NCBI RefSeq assembly: GCF_003583365.1 | Contig: NZ_QXED01000006.1 | Coordinates: 494,242 to 558,241 of the forward strand | Direction: 5' to 3' | DNA from: Fibrisoma montanum | Lineage (GTDB): Bacteria; Bacteroidota; Bacteroidia; Cytophagales; Spirosomataceae | Length of the DNA stretch: 64,000 bases | Part shown: one piece after another, positions 8,782-18,244 of the stretch | Layout of the letters: each line of letters opens with the position of its first letter | Position numbering within the stretch: position 1 is the first letter of the stretch | Translations under genes and position numbers: made by a program | Notes under the pieces: generated by a model | The model's input: only the letters and a program-made list of their open reading frames with translations | What the model was told of the DNA's origin: nothing | Database searches by the model: none

Positions 8782-11427
8782 TCACATCTTGGCTTCTACC
8801 TGCATCGGCAATCCGTATTTCTCGTCCAGCTCCTTGAGGGCCTGAATGATCTCTACCGACTTGCTGACTTTTTCGGTCAGGTGAACGATCAGGCAACCCG
8901 GCTGGGCGTGGCGAATGGCGTAGTCCAGCGCTTTCAGTTCTTCGGGAATAAATTCGATGGATTTGTCAGGCGCTTCCCCCCGAATGCCCTGACTGACCAG
9001 TTCTACGATTTCGTTCGGATGCCGGCCCCGGTAGTCTTCGTCCAGGCGAATGATGATCTTGTCGAACAGCCCGGCAGCAATCCGTCCCAGTTCGATGAGG
9101 TCTTCGTCGCGCCGGTCGCCGACCCCCGTCAGCACGCCGGTCTTGCACGTAGCATCGACCTGGTTGATATAAGCCCCGAGTGCCGACAGACCGTGCGGAT
9201 TGTGCGCGTAGTCGACCAGTACCGAGAACTCGTTGAACCGAAAGAGGTTCATGCGGCCGGGCGTATTTTCAAACGACGGGATGAACGTCCGCAGCCCCTG
9301 CGCAATCCGGCTGATCGATACCTGCGTGGCATACGTAGCCAGCGCAGCGGCCAGACTATTCTCGATCATGAACGTAGCGGTGCCGCCGAACGTCAGCGGA
9401 ATATTGATTACGTGCTCCACGCGAATCCGCTCCGGTCCATCCAGAATGGTGATGTAGCCTTCTTCATAAACGGCCGCCATCCCCCCTTCCCGAACGTGCC
9501 GCAGAATCCGGTCACTGTTGGGATTCATACTGAACAGAGCCAGCTTTGACCTGATCCGTTCGCGCATCTGGTACGTGTATTCATTGTCGGCATTCAGTAC
9601 GGCGTAGCCATCGGTCTTCACCGTTTCGGGAATCACGGCTTTCACTTTGGCCATGTCCTCAACGGTCCGGATGCCGTGCAGGCCGAGGTGGTCGGCCGCT
9701 ACGTTGGTCACGATACCGACATCGCACTGATCAAACGCCAGGCCGGAGCGCAGCATACCGCCCCGGGCGCACTCCAGTACCGCAAACTCAACCGATGCAT
9801 CCTTCAGCACTTTACCCGCGCTGATGGGGCCGGTGGTGTCGCCCTGCTCAACCAGATAATCGCCGATGTAGATCCCATCCGTGGTGGTATAGCCCACCCG
9901 CGCGCCCGTTTGCCGAACGATGTGAGCGGCTAGTCGCGTGGTGGTGGTTTTTCCGTTGGTGCCCGTAACGGCAATGATCGGAATCCGGCCTTTAGCCTCG
10001 TTGGGAAACAGCATCTCGGCTACGTAGTTGCCCACGTCGCGCGGTTTTCCCTCCGACGGGTGGGTGTGCATACGGAAACCGGGACAGGCATTTACTTCGA
10101 TGACCGCGGCCCCGGACGCTTTCAGCGGGCGCGTAATGTCCTCGGCAATCAGGTCAATGCCGCAGATGTCGAGTCCGATGGCCCGGGCGGCCCGCTCTGC
10201 CATGAACGCAATTTCCGGGTGCACGATGTCCGTTACGTCCACCGACGTACCGCCCGTGCTCAGGTTGGCCGTCCGCTTCAGGCAGCACGTCTCCCCTTCC
10301 GCAATCACCGACTCCGGCGTCAGGTTTCGGGCAGCCAGAAAGTCAAGGCTGCACTCATCCAGGTTGATTTTTGTCAGCAGATTCAGGTGACCGTCACCGC
10401 GCCGGGGGTCTTTGTTGGCCTGCTCCACCAATTCGGCAATGGTTGATTTACCGTCGCCGATCACCTGGGCCGGCACCCGCTCGGCAGCCGCGACGAACTT
10501 GTAGTCAATGACCAGCAGGCGGTAATCCTTTCCCCTGGCAAACTGCTCCACAATGACCTTCTGCGAATGGCGCTTTGCCCGGACAAAGGCCGTAAACAAC
10601 TCCTGTGTGCTCTGGATGCCAGTCGTTACGCCCCGGCCATGGTTGCCGTCCAGGGGTTTCACCACCAGCGGGAAGTCGATTTGCCGAAGCACGGCTTCCA
10701 GATCGCGCTCCGATTCGATAACCTCGCCGAACGGCACCGGAATGCTGGCTTCGTCCAGAATTCGCTTGGTTTCGTTCTTGTCGCCGGCCAGGTCGGCTGC
10801 CAGCATACTGGTGTGCTCCGTAGCCGTGGTGTTAATCCGCTTTTGCTGCGCTCCGTACCCCAGTTGCACGTAGGAGTCGTTATCCAGCCGGATGTAGGGA
10901 ATACCCTTCCGCACGCAGGCGTCTACAATAGCCGACGTACTGGGTCCCAGTCGATCCGTTTCGTTGATCCGGCGCAGTTCTTCCAGATCGTGCTGAAGGT
11001 CGTAAGGGCGTCCTTCAATCAGCGCTTCGGCGATGGCCACTGCGCACCGGGCTGCGTAGATACCCGCCCGCTCCTGCTGGTAGGCTATCACAACGTTATA
11101 GACGCCCGGATCGCCGGTGCCACGCGTGCGGCCAAAGCCGCAGTCCATGCCCGCCAGCGACTGGATTTCGAGCGCAATGTGTTCGATTACGTGACCCATC
11201 CACGTACCAGACTTGACACGGAAGAAGAACCCGCCCGGTCGTCCTTCGGAGCACTCGTGGCTGTACAGACTCGGCATCAGTTGCTGAAGCCGCTCGTAAA
11301 AACCCGTGATCCGGTTGGTCGGGTAGTCTTCGAGCTGCTCCAGGTCCAGCTTCATAACAACAAGATTAGGGTACCTGATCGACCAGTAGTTTGGTCCGCG
11401 AAGGGTACGAATTTCCAGGATTTTCAT
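8782..11427 (-). CDS. cphA: cyanophycin synthetase
   Basis: The 881-residue product has the length of the full bifunctional CphA1 enzyme. An N-terminal region (about 1-160) is followed by an ATP-grasp domain (about 210-470, with KPLDGNHGRGVTTGI and EVNACPGFRMH) and a Mur-ligase-like domain starting with the P-loop GTNGKTTTTR at about 490. The first ATP site adds aspartate to the backbone and the second adds arginine to side chains, building the nitrogen store cyanophycin in the cytoplasm. Matching breakdown genes lie at 654, 1559 and 3260. The gene stands alone, with its own terminator, and is divergent from a lipoprotein gene. Confidence 0.95.
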   Translation of the reverse strand: MKILEIRTLRGPNYWSIRYPNLVVMKLDLEQLEDYPTNRITGFYERLQQLMPSLYSHECSEGRPGGFFFRVKSGTWMGHVIEHIALEIQSLAGMDCGFGRTRGTGDPGVYNVVIAYQQERAGIYAARCAVAIAEALIEGRPYDLQHDLEELRRINETDRLGPSTSAIVDACVRKGIPYIRLDNDSYVQLGYGAQQKRINTTATEHTSMLAADLAGDKNETKRILDEASIPVPFGEVIESERDLEAVLRQIDFPLVVKPLDGNHGRGVTTGIQSTQELFTAFVRAKRHSQKVIVEQFARGKDYRLLVIDYKFVAAAERVPAQVIGDGKSTIAELVEQANKDPRRGDGHLNLLTKINLDECSLDFLAARNLTPESVIAEGETCCLKRTANLSTGGTSVDVTDIVHPEIAFMAERAARAIGLDICGIDLIAEDITRPLKASGAAVIEVNACPGFRMHTHPSEGKPRDVGNYVAEMLFPNEAKGRIPIIAVTGTNGKTTTTRLAAHIVRQTGARVGYTTTDGIYIGDYLVEQGDTTGPISAGKVLKDASVEFAVLECARGGMLRSGLAFDQCDVGIVTNVAADHLGLHGIRTVEDMAKVKAVIPETVKTDGYAVLNADNEYTYQMRERIRSKLALFSMNPNSDRILRHVREGGMAAVYEEGYITILDGPERIRVEHVINIPLTFGGTATFMIENSLAAALATYATQVSISRIAQGLRTFIPSFENTPGRMNLFRFNEFSVLVDYAHNPHGLSALGAYINQVDATCKTGVLTGVGDRRDEDLIELGRIAAGLFDKIIIRLDEDYRGRHPNEIVELVSQGIRGEAPDKSIEFIPEELKALDYAIRHAQPGCLIVHLTEKVSKSVEIIQALKELDEKYGLPMQVEAKM

Positions 11428-11789
11428 AGCAGTTGAGCAGATAAGGCAGCAGAACGTAGTAGCGGTACGTTCGCTGATTGTTGAGGTTGAGAGTCGATTG
11501 GCTGACCCGGTTAAATCTGGCAGCGCATGATCAAACGTTATCTGTGAAGTTCGTAACTATGGTTTTGTTGTACTAGCGCTTACTCAACGGTAAACCGATT
11601 CACTTGTTTTACCGAATTTATCAGCCTCTTAGGGAATGGTCTTTGAAACAATTCAACGTATATGGCAACTAAGAATAAAAATAATATAATTTTTTGTTCA
11701 ATCGAAAAATAGAGCGCCTATTTACGTAGTTTCTTAGTTAGAGGAAAGCAGCCCGTTTCAGTATTCAGTACCAGGAGCCAACGTTTACC
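11428..11789. other. AT-rich divergent promoter region
   Basis: This 362-base gap separates cphA (-) and a lipoprotein gene (+), so it must hold both promoters. It is much richer in A+T than its surroundings, especially 11660-11750. On the - strand TAACGTTTG near 11536-11544 is close to, but not, TAnnTTTG (one base too many). I saw no hairpin or RNA gene. Confidence 0.4.
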
Positions 11790-12275
11790 ATGAAAACTGT
11801 CAATCGGTTAATCATCAGTTGTTTGCTTTTGGCGACCTTCACGAACTGCCAGAAAATCACACCTTTATCACCAAAGGAACTCGATGATAAACTGGAAAAC
11901 ATCACGAGGTGTCAGCCGCCCTCCATTGAAACGAACCTCATCGGTACCTGGCGGTTCGAGGCTACCTACGGTGCAGCCGAAAACTCAGTCAGGTATGGAA
12001 CGGTTACGTTTGATCAGCAGGGCCGTATGATTGACCCGGATCATCTGTTCGAAGCTGTCGCGCGTGATCACCCAGTACTTAAGAACGAGTACAAAGCCAA
12101 TGTGCGTAAGAACCTGATTGGCAAGGAAGAAGATTATGTTCAAATAGTTTCAACGACAAGATATGGTACACGCACGTATTATTTCTTGCCGGTGCGTAAC
12201 GAGTGTAATCTCATCAACCTGGTCGAGAATGGCGGCACCAACAAAGGGAGCGGCATCTACCTGAAGAGACTTTGA
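11790..12275 (+). CDS. small lipoprotein, lipocalin-like size
   Basis: A 161-residue protein with a lipoprotein signal peptide: a hydrophobic core (LIISCLLLATFTNC) ends in Cys20, the likely lipidation site. The mature part has a segment LIGTWRFEATYG followed by alternating beta-rich stretches (VRYGTVTFDQQGRM), reminiscent of Bacteroidota lipocalin-like domains. The resemblance is only in pattern. It probably sits in the outer or inner membrane facing the periplasm. It is a single gene, divergent from cphA. Function unknown. Confidence 0.65.
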   Translation: MKTVNRLIISCLLLATFTNCQKITPLSPKELDDKLENITRCQPPSIETNLIGTWRFEATYGAAENSVRYGTVTFDQQGRMIDPDHLFEAVARDHPVLKNEYKANVRKNLIGKEEDYVQIVSTTRYGTRTYYFLPVRNECNLINLVENGGTNKGSGIYLKRL

Positions 12276-12427
12276 AGTGACCCTCTTTCGAACAACTACA
12301 CCCTGTCAATTTTAGGTTCGTCGATGGCAACCGGGCACCAGGATACCCGCGGTTCAGCCGGGTGGTGTTTTCACGCCGGACACTCTACAGCACGAGCCCC
12401 CGGAAACGAACCGACAAGCTGCGGACG

Positions 12428-12676
12428 TTACACAAACTCACGCCAGTTGATACTGTCGAGGTATGGCGCCAGTTCGCTCGTGCTTTTGAAAGCGTATATG
12501 TATTTCAATTCATGATCCCTCCACCAGCTGGCCTCTACGTAGAAGTTGCCCAGGCTGTACAGCATGATGTATTGCCTCCCGTGCATCCGTGGCATCAGGG
12601 GTATTCCCGCCTGATACAACACCACACACTGGAGCCTTTTCGACAACTGTTCGTATTCAGACAGGCTGATTGGCAT
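12428..12676 (-). CDS. small hypothetical protein
   Basis: From the ATG at 12676 the product is 82 residues (MPISLSEYEQLS at the start, DSINWREFV at the end), with many aromatic residues and no membrane helix or signal. A longer in-frame start at 12757 would overlap the upstream gene by over 60 bases and is less likely. The gene lies 13 bases after the GH1-like gene stop on the same strand and is probably its last operon member. I do not recognise the family. Confidence 0.55.
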   Translation of the reverse strand: MPISLSEYEQLSKRLQCVVLYQAGIPLMPRMHGRQYIMLYSLGNFYVEASWWRDHELKYIYAFKSTSELAPYLDSINWREFV

Positions 12677-12689
12677 ACGCGTTTGACTC

Positions 12690-14018
12690 TTAAACAACAC
12701 ACAAAATCGGCGGTTTTGCCTGCCACCAGCCGGGGCCTCGCGGCACGAGTGTTTCAACGGATTCCCCGGCAGCCAGCTGCTGCACCATCCGGGTTAGGTC
12801 GGTCGGCTCCGGTTTCCCGTCCCGCAGGCAATACACGCCGGGTTCGTACAGATTCTCACAACGGGTCAACATACAATGCCAGTCGTACATCCCAAACACT
12901 GCCCACGCTGTAACGGCCTGCACGTCGGCCCCTTCGCAGCGAGCCAGCAGGGCCTGCTGCCAGCTTTCGCCCAGCCATCGCATCTGCTCATCGACGCTGC
13001 ATCCCAGGTGTGCTTCGGTAACAACCAGCGGGATGTTATACCGCTGCCAGGCCTGCATCAACAGCTTGCCCAGACCCAGCCGCTGCCCGGGTGCCGCCCG
13101 GACAACCTCCGTATCGACGTATGCATGCCGTCCGTTCCCGGCATGCTGATGAGCCGGATAAGCCCTGACGTTATCATCCAGGTATCGTTCGCTGGTAACG
13201 TAGTGGTTTATGCCAATAACGGATGGAGGACAGGGGTTTTCAACGTGAAACCATAGATTCTGTTCGGATGCACCGGCCCAGCGCAGGTACGACCACATCG
13301 GGTGATCGGGCGTTACGTGCCCGCAGAGCAAATCCCAGGTCAGCCACCGGCGGCAGTTTTCAAACTCCGCCTGATAGGCCAGTCTGGACGTACTGTGCGT
13401 GTAACCCAGATCATCCGTCTGCACGAGCTGGGCATTGGGCTGCACACACCGAATCTCGCGCATGGCCCGGACCGTCGCCCGGCATTCGCGCAGCAGCAGA
13501 TCGACAAACAGGCGATCGGAGCTGGCGTGCGGGTACCAATGGCCATATAGTCCCGAAAAGCGGGCCGTTGTCAGTGGTTCGTTGATCGGCGTGTACATCT
13601 CGACCCACGGATACCGCTCAGCCACATGCCGGGCGTAGCGGGGAAACTCGCGCTCAAACGCCGACCGTTCGAACGTAGCATAGTGCGGACCGCAGCCGTG
13701 ATGGACCAGCCCAACCACGGGCCGAATGGAACGCTGCTGTAACACGGCCAGGCGTTCGTCGGACCAGCGCCAGTTCAGGTCGTCGGGCTTAAATGGCGCC
13801 GTTCGCTCCCACAACACCGGATAGCGAACGGTTTTCACGCCCAGACGCGCCAGACAGTCCATGTCTTCGGGACGGTGGTGGTGGCCGGTTCGCAGTACCT
13901 GATCCTGGTATACCTCGCCAACCCGATTGACGGTGCATTCAATCCCTCCCCACATAGCCAGCGAGGGCTGGCTGCTGGTCCGAAGCTTGTCGGGCCTGCC
14001 TGCAAATCGGTTGCTCAT
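12690..14018 (-). CDS. GH1-like glycoside hydrolase domain protein
   Basis: The 442-residue product has a (beta/alpha)8 barrel of the GH1/GH-A type. YTPINEP (about residues 141-147) supplies the acid/base Glu, and VVTEAHLG (about 334-341) supplies the likely nucleophile. No signal peptide is present, so it should be cytoplasmic. In other bacteria this type of domain is often fused to an RmlD-like sugar-nucleotide reductase, and that partner is absent here. It starts four bases after the stop of a glycosyltransferase, so the pair is certainly co-transcribed. A role in making or trimming a surface glycan is more likely than catabolism, but this is inference. Confidence 0.75.
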   Translation of the reverse strand: MSNRFAGRPDKLRTSSQPSLAMWGGIECTVNRVGEVYQDQVLRTGHHHRPEDMDCLARLGVKTVRYPVLWERTAPFKPDDLNWRWSDERLAVLQQRSIRPVVGLVHHGCGPHYATFERSAFEREFPRYARHVAERYPWVEMYTPINEPLTTARFSGLYGHWYPHASSDRLFVDLLLRECRATVRAMREIRCVQPNAQLVQTDDLGYTHSTSRLAYQAEFENCRRWLTWDLLCGHVTPDHPMWSYLRWAGASEQNLWFHVENPCPPSVIGINHYVTSERYLDDNVRAYPAHQHAGNGRHAYVDTEVVRAAPGQRLGLGKLLMQAWQRYNIPLVVTEAHLGCSVDEQMRWLGESWQQALLARCEGADVQAVTAWAVFGMYDWHCMLTRCENLYEPGVYCLRDGKPEPTDLTRMVQQLAAGESVETLVPRGPGWWQAKPPILCVV

Positions 14019-14022
14019 GAGT

Positions 14023-15225
14023 TCATTGCTCAGTTATGATCCCCTGCAACTGTAGCTGCATAAGCCGCTGCATCTGCTCCCACGTATGCTCCCACGACTG
14101 TTCCCGCAAAAACGTATCGATCGCGTTCCAGTCGGCATCCGGCTTATTTCGAATCAATTGGTCGATGGTTCTTTCGAACGCAGCCGCTGAATCGGCGATG
14201 CCCACCTGCTCCCAGCCACCATACGTCCGCACCACATCCCGGATGGGCGTGGATACCACCGGCAGGCCAGCCGCCAGGTATTCCGGTGTTTTGGTCGGGC
14301 TGATGTACCGGGTAGCCGTGTTCATCGCGAAGGGTAGCATGGCCACATCCCAGTTGCTGAAATAAGCCGGCAGCTGTTTGTAGTCCTTCATGCCCAGGTA
14401 ATGCAGGTTCGGACGCCGGGGCAGCGAATCAGGGCAAATCTTCACCACCGGTCCGAGCAGGATAAACTGCCAGTCCGGTCGTCGCCGGGCCAGTTCGTCC
14501 AGTAAGGCCAGATCGAGCCGCTCGTCAATCACCCCACAAAAGCCAGCGCGAACGCCGGAGATGGAGCACTGATCGGCGGGGTCGGGCACCGATTGCCGGG
14601 CGGGCCTGAAATGCTCAAAATCGATACAGCTCGGAAAGGCAAACACCCGTGGGTGCCGCTTCTGCTTGGCTTCGAAAAGGCTGTAGCCCCCGGGAAAAAC
14701 CAGATCGGCCTGCCGGAGAAGCTGCTTTTCCTGATCCAGCAGCAAAGGCGACGCCCCGGCAAACGCCGACAGCTCGTCCATGCAGTCGTAGACCGTCAGC
14801 TCCGGCCGCAGGTGATTGCTGAACAGATACGCCATGGGGGTGTAATACCACGCTACGTAGCGGCTGATGCGCGCACCGAGCAGCAGTTCGTCCAGCAGTT
14901 GCCGTTGCCGCTCAATGGCGGTCTCCGCGTCGATGCCGTGGGGCAGATGCGGCACCACCACCCGCAGCCGGTCATTGATGACTTTAATCTCCAGTCGATA
15001 CGCCGTTCCCCATTCCGGTTCTTCAATAAACCAGATTGGCCAGTGGCGGCTGGCCCGGCTCAGGAGGTGCTGCGGACGTTGGTAAACAAAGTTCCAGCGC
15101 AGGTGAGAGAAACAAAGCAGGTGCTCCACAACGCCTGACGTTTGTTGCTTACCGTTTGTGGATACCCCTGAAACGCGCGTTGACGACAAGCCAGCGGTAC
15201 TGGCCGATTCATTCCTGTATGTCAT
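14023..15225 (-). CDS. glycosyltransferase (GT-B fold, GT4-like)
   Basis: From the ATG at 15225 the protein has 400 residues; another in-frame ATG at 15261 is possible. The first 40 residues are Ser/Thr-rich and look disordered. The fold then begins with CFSHLRWNFVYQRPQHLLSR, typical of a family of bacterial glycosyltransferases. A C-terminal nucleotide-sugar half carries ISPTKTPEYLAAGLPVVSTP, the usual acidic/Pro-Gly donor-site motif with Glu in PEYLAAG. It is probably cytoplasmic or membrane-peripheral, adding a sugar to a lipid or glycan acceptor. It is the first gene of a unit with the GH1-like protein and a small protein. Confidence 0.8.
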   Translation of the reverse strand: MTYRNESASTAGLSSTRVSGVSTNGKQQTSGVVEHLLCFSHLRWNFVYQRPQHLLSRASRHWPIWFIEEPEWGTAYRLEIKVINDRLRVVVPHLPHGIDAETAIERQRQLLDELLLGARISRYVAWYYTPMAYLFSNHLRPELTVYDCMDELSAFAGASPLLLDQEKQLLRQADLVFPGGYSLFEAKQKRHPRVFAFPSCIDFEHFRPARQSVPDPADQCSISGVRAGFCGVIDERLDLALLDELARRRPDWQFILLGPVVKICPDSLPRRPNLHYLGMKDYKQLPAYFSNWDVAMLPFAMNTATRYISPTKTPEYLAAGLPVVSTPIRDVVRTYGGWEQVGIADSAAAFERTIDQLIRNKPDADWNAIDTFLREQSWEHTWEQMQRLMQLQLQGIITEQ

Positions 15226-15540
15226 AGCTGAACGCTGAGTAGCCGACTCCCTTGTGCACATGGAGCCGGTGCCGGGTAGATAACCCGAAGGTGCCGGCTG
15301 ATGGCCTGAGAATGAATCAGGTTTTTAGATAATGGTCTGTATTAACGTATGAACCCATTCGGAACCATACGCTAATTCCTTACCAAAAGGTGTGTGGAAC
15401 AAACCGAAAGTCACCAAATTGTGCATAATTTTACTTGATGCTCATGCGGTATTTTACCTAAAATCAAAACCGAAAAGAAAATTCTACTAGTCCTATAGGC
15501 TTTTTTTATTTTTGCCTCCTCAACTTTTGTACACAACTCT
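15226..15540. other. AT-rich divergent intergenic region
   Basis: The 315 bases between the glycosyltransferase (-) and the second receiver gene (+) become A+T-rich after 15400. Apart from the candidate promoter element at 15507 I see no hairpin, RNA or frame. Confidence 0.35.
15507..15514 (+). promoter_or_regulatory. candidate -7 element of the receiver gene
   Basis: TATTTTTG fits TAnnTTTG and ends 26 bases before the ATG at 15541. No TTG was found at the usual distance upstream, so the support is partial. Confidence 0.35.
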
Positions 15541-15996
15541 ATGAAAAATTCGTTCCGTAATTCCAGAATACTCGTGATCGAAGACAACCCCGACCACTGG
15601 TTCTTCATCGAAAAAGCGATGGAACTTTGTTTGTCGGAGGTTTCAGCGACTCATATCACCACCGAGCAGGCATCCATTGACTACATGAACAGTTGTCTTC
15701 ATCAGGAATGGGATCTGCCTACGCTGATTCTGCTGGATCTATATTTACCAAACCCGGAAAATGGGTGGCGTGTACTGGAGCACATAAAACAAATGCCGGC
15801 GCCTGTCAACCAGATTCCGATTGTTATGCTGAGTAGCTCGAACCAGCGCGACGACATTGCGGAAGCGTATCATAAGGGCATTTCCTCTTACCTGGTTAAG
15901 CCGACTCAGCTGGAGGAGTGGATAAGCTACTTCCAGAAACTACGTTCGTACTGGTGGGAAACCGCCACCCTGCCCAAGATGAAGTTTAGCCTGTAA
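15541..15996 (+). CDS. receiver-only response regulator (Rcp/CheY-like)
   Basis: A 151-residue single receiver domain. The acidic pair is in VIEDNPD, the phospho-acceptor is Asp66 in LLDLYLP and the Lys is 120 in LVKP. It ends in YWWETATLP, the same tail as the protein at 2554-3021, showing a shared subfamily. It converges with the LytTR/receiver protein at 16012 (gap 15 bases), whose receiver half also ends in a related YWFSIVAL tail. The pair may belong to one signalling module. No kinase is nearby. The upstream region is AT-rich with a candidate TAnnTTTG element. Confidence 0.85.
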   Translation: MKNSFRNSRILVIEDNPDHWFFIEKAMELCLSEVSATHITTEQASIDYMNSCLHQEWDLPTLILLDLYLPNPENGWRVLEHIKQMPAPVNQIPIVMLSSSNQRDDIAEAYHKGISSYLVKPTQLEEWISYFQKLRSYWWETATLPKMKFSL

Positions 15997-16011
15997 GACC
16001 GTACCGGCTCC

Positions 16012-16806
16012 TTAGTGAGCCAGCGCAACGATGGAGAACCAGTATTCACACAATTGTTCGAGCGTTTGTAGGAGCCGGTTTGTATCATTCGATACGGATA
16101 CCACCGAATTTGCCTGTAGTGCGTAGGCCTGTTCTATTTCCTGGCTTGTCGGCAACACCAGCATAACAACGGGGATTGAAGTAAGCCGGTCGTTTTCTTT
16201 GATTCGGCGGAGCGTCCTGACCCGGTCTACTTTCGACGTACGGGCATCGATCAGGATCAGCACGGGCAGTTCATCCTCGTCCGTGAATTCCAGCATTTCG
16301 GGCAACATCCCTCCCTGGCTTACAACATGCAGGGTGTAGTGTCCCCATTTCTCATCGAGCAACTGCTGAAGCAGCTGCATATTGGCGGCATCGTCGCTGA
16401 CCACCACCACCGACCGCTCCTTGGTAGCCTCGTCCTCCTGAATCAGTTGAATCCGCTCGTCGGCACCGGCCGGCACCAGATCCGCTTCGACCAGGGCGGT
16501 TTGCAGCACCTCAATAACCTGGTTCCACCGTCGGCGGCTGACCGGCAGGGTTGTTCCGTCGGTTAGCTGAACGGCTCCCGCCATCTTTGGCCGCGGGGGC
16601 GCCTGAGCCGATTCCACACATTGTGGGTTTACCAGCGCCGTCTTATGAACGCGAATAAACGTGGGTAAGCTTGCTTCAAAGAAATTCAGCGATTTGGCAG
16701 CCAGTACTTTCTCACCGTTTCTAAAATAAACCCATGTGTAGTTATTGGCCCCAGACAGATACGTAATTAAAAATGGGTGCTGAATAATTTTACGAACCAT
16801 ACTCAT
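16012..16806 (-). CDS. LytTR DNA-binding protein with a C-terminal degenerate receiver
   Basis: The 264-residue protein has a LytTR-type DNA-binding domain at residues about 5-100 (YLSGANNYTWVYF, FIRVHKTALVNP) and a receiver-like domain at about 131-264. Usual LytTR response regulators have the receiver first, so the order is reversed. In the receiver the acidic pair (SDD, 137-139) and the acceptor Asp187 (LILIDAR) remain. The conserved Lys-Pro is replaced by Val238-Ser239 (SVVSVSND). Phospho-switching may therefore be lost or altered. In-frame ATGs exist at 16806 and 16800. It is probably a transcription factor; its target is unknown. Confidence 0.8.
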   Translation of the reverse strand: MSMVRKIIQHPFLITYLSGANNYTWVYFRNGEKVLAAKSLNFFEASLPTFIRVHKTALVNPQCVESAQAPPRPKMAGAVQLTDGTTLPVSRRRWNQVIEVLQTALVEADLVPAGADERIQLIQEDEATKERSVVVVSDDAANMQLLQQLLDEKWGHYTLHVVSQGGMLPEMLEFTDEDELPVLILIDARTSKVDRVRTLRRIKENDRLTSIPVVMLVLPTSQEIEQAYALQANSVVSVSNDTNRLLQTLEQLCEYWFSIVALAH

Positions 16807-16949
16807 ACGTAGTTTTCATAACGTTTACCTAACCAGTCGACACGATCAACCAAACGGAAATCGTAGCGACCGGTACATCCGGTACGCTGACAACCAATGG
16901 CTTTCTGGTCCAGGGGTTCGGCTATACTGCCGATCAACCTGGTCAGTTG

Positions 16950-18143
16950 TTATAAAAATACATAGGATACCGTAAAACCTGGTCGTAAGGTGGCCCTTAA
17001 TTCACTAAATGTTTGTATACGGTCATCATTCCGCGTTCGGACCCAGCCCCCGGCAAAGCTGACCAGTTCGCCCTCCAGAATGAACCGGGTACCAATCAGA
17101 TACGCCAGCCCGGCGCTCAACCGGGCCCGGTACGTATCCGTCACAAACGAGTCGTCGCTCCATTCCCAACCCAGCTCACCGGCTGCATAGGGGGTTAGCC
17201 GGCGGTTGCTGACGTACTGCTTTACGAACGGGTGAATGCCTACCGTCCACCGCTCCGACCGCACCGACTGCTGATCCGGTGCTCCGAGGTACTGATCGGT
17301 CAGTTTGCTGTAAGCGACCGGCGTAGCGAGTCCGACCACCAGCCGTGTATTGACCAGGTACCCTACGGATGGATTTATCGAAAAACCGCGTCCTGTCTCC
17401 TCCCTGAACACCTCCGCTACGTTCTGGCTGGGAATCAGTTTCCGATTGCTGGTGGTCAGCTCAAAGCCGCCGGCTACCAGCCAGTTTGACCGGACAAACT
17501 GATTCGGCGGAAACACCGGATTTTCCATCGGCCGGGAGGGTGGCCGACCCGTTGTTGCCAGCAGGCCCACGCCCAGGTTGGTCACCGTCAGCGGAAAGGT
17601 GCTCGACCGGGTGATGGCTTCAATGCCCCAGTAATTCGTGATGAAGTACACAAAGCCGGCCTGTAGCTCAGGTGACAGAAAGAACCGGTTTTCGCGGGTT
17701 TGTGAGAACCGCTGTGTGGTTGCCAGCGACCGGGACACAACCCGCTCCCAATCGCCCGACAGCCCGACCCCAAGATACACCCGCCAGTTGAACGACCGAT
17801 TGCCGGACGGGGGGCCCCAGTAACGCCGGGCAAAAGGCGTTACGGAGACTCTGCTCTCGAACCGGCTGTTGCGGGTGTCGAAGTTGAAGCCGGCTTTCGT
17901 GCTCGTCCTGCTTAAGTCGGTGGTTACCTCGGCCCCTAACAAAAAGTTCTTTCGCGCAAATACGCCCCGGCTGGCGAATAACTGCAAAGCCAGATCATCC
18001 GCGTTGTTCTGGTACTGGCGCGAGGTAGTAAACTGACCGCCGAAGCCGCCCGTCCAGAACCCACTGCCCTTTTCCGTTTGCGCCTGCACTACCGGGCAGG
18101 CTGCACAAAGCGCCCAGATCTGTAAATAAGTCGATGTTTTCAT
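16950..18143 (-). CDS. outer-membrane beta-barrel protein
   Basis: A 397-residue protein with a signal peptide (residues about 1-21, ending VVQAQ). Alternating polar/hydrophobic strands run throughout, with many Arg and aromatic residues and a terminal strand ending in aromatic-hydrophobic residues (FTVSYVFL). This is the expected signature of an outer-membrane barrel inserted by BAM. The protein may be two repeated halves, since GGFGGQFTTSRQY near residue 33 resembles GGFELTTSNRK near 216. No catalytic motif is visible. It is a single gene between a LytTR gene and clpC. Confidence 0.7.
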   Translation of the reverse strand: MKTSTYLQIWALCAACPVVQAQTEKGSGFWTGGFGGQFTTSRQYQNNADDLALQLFASRGVFARKNFLLGAEVTTDLSRTSTKAGFNFDTRNSRFESRVSVTPFARRYWGPPSGNRSFNWRVYLGVGLSGDWERVVSRSLATTQRFSQTRENRFFLSPELQAGFVYFITNYWGIEAITRSSTFPLTVTNLGVGLLATTGRPPSRPMENPVFPPNQFVRSNWLVAGGFELTTSNRKLIPSQNVAEVFREETGRGFSINPSVGYLVNTRLVVGLATPVAYSKLTDQYLGAPDQQSVRSERWTVGIHPFVKQYVSNRRLTPYAAGELGWEWSDDSFVTDTYRARLSAGLAYLIGTRFILEGELVSFAGGWVRTRNDDRIQTFSELRATLRPGFTVSYVFL

Positions 18144-18244
18144 GAGGAAGACACGTCACTACGTTAACCCTACTGCACTGAACCCCATTTATTTTTCGAC
18201 AAGCCACCAGAACGCTAAGCCATTTATTCACAATGAATTCCAAC

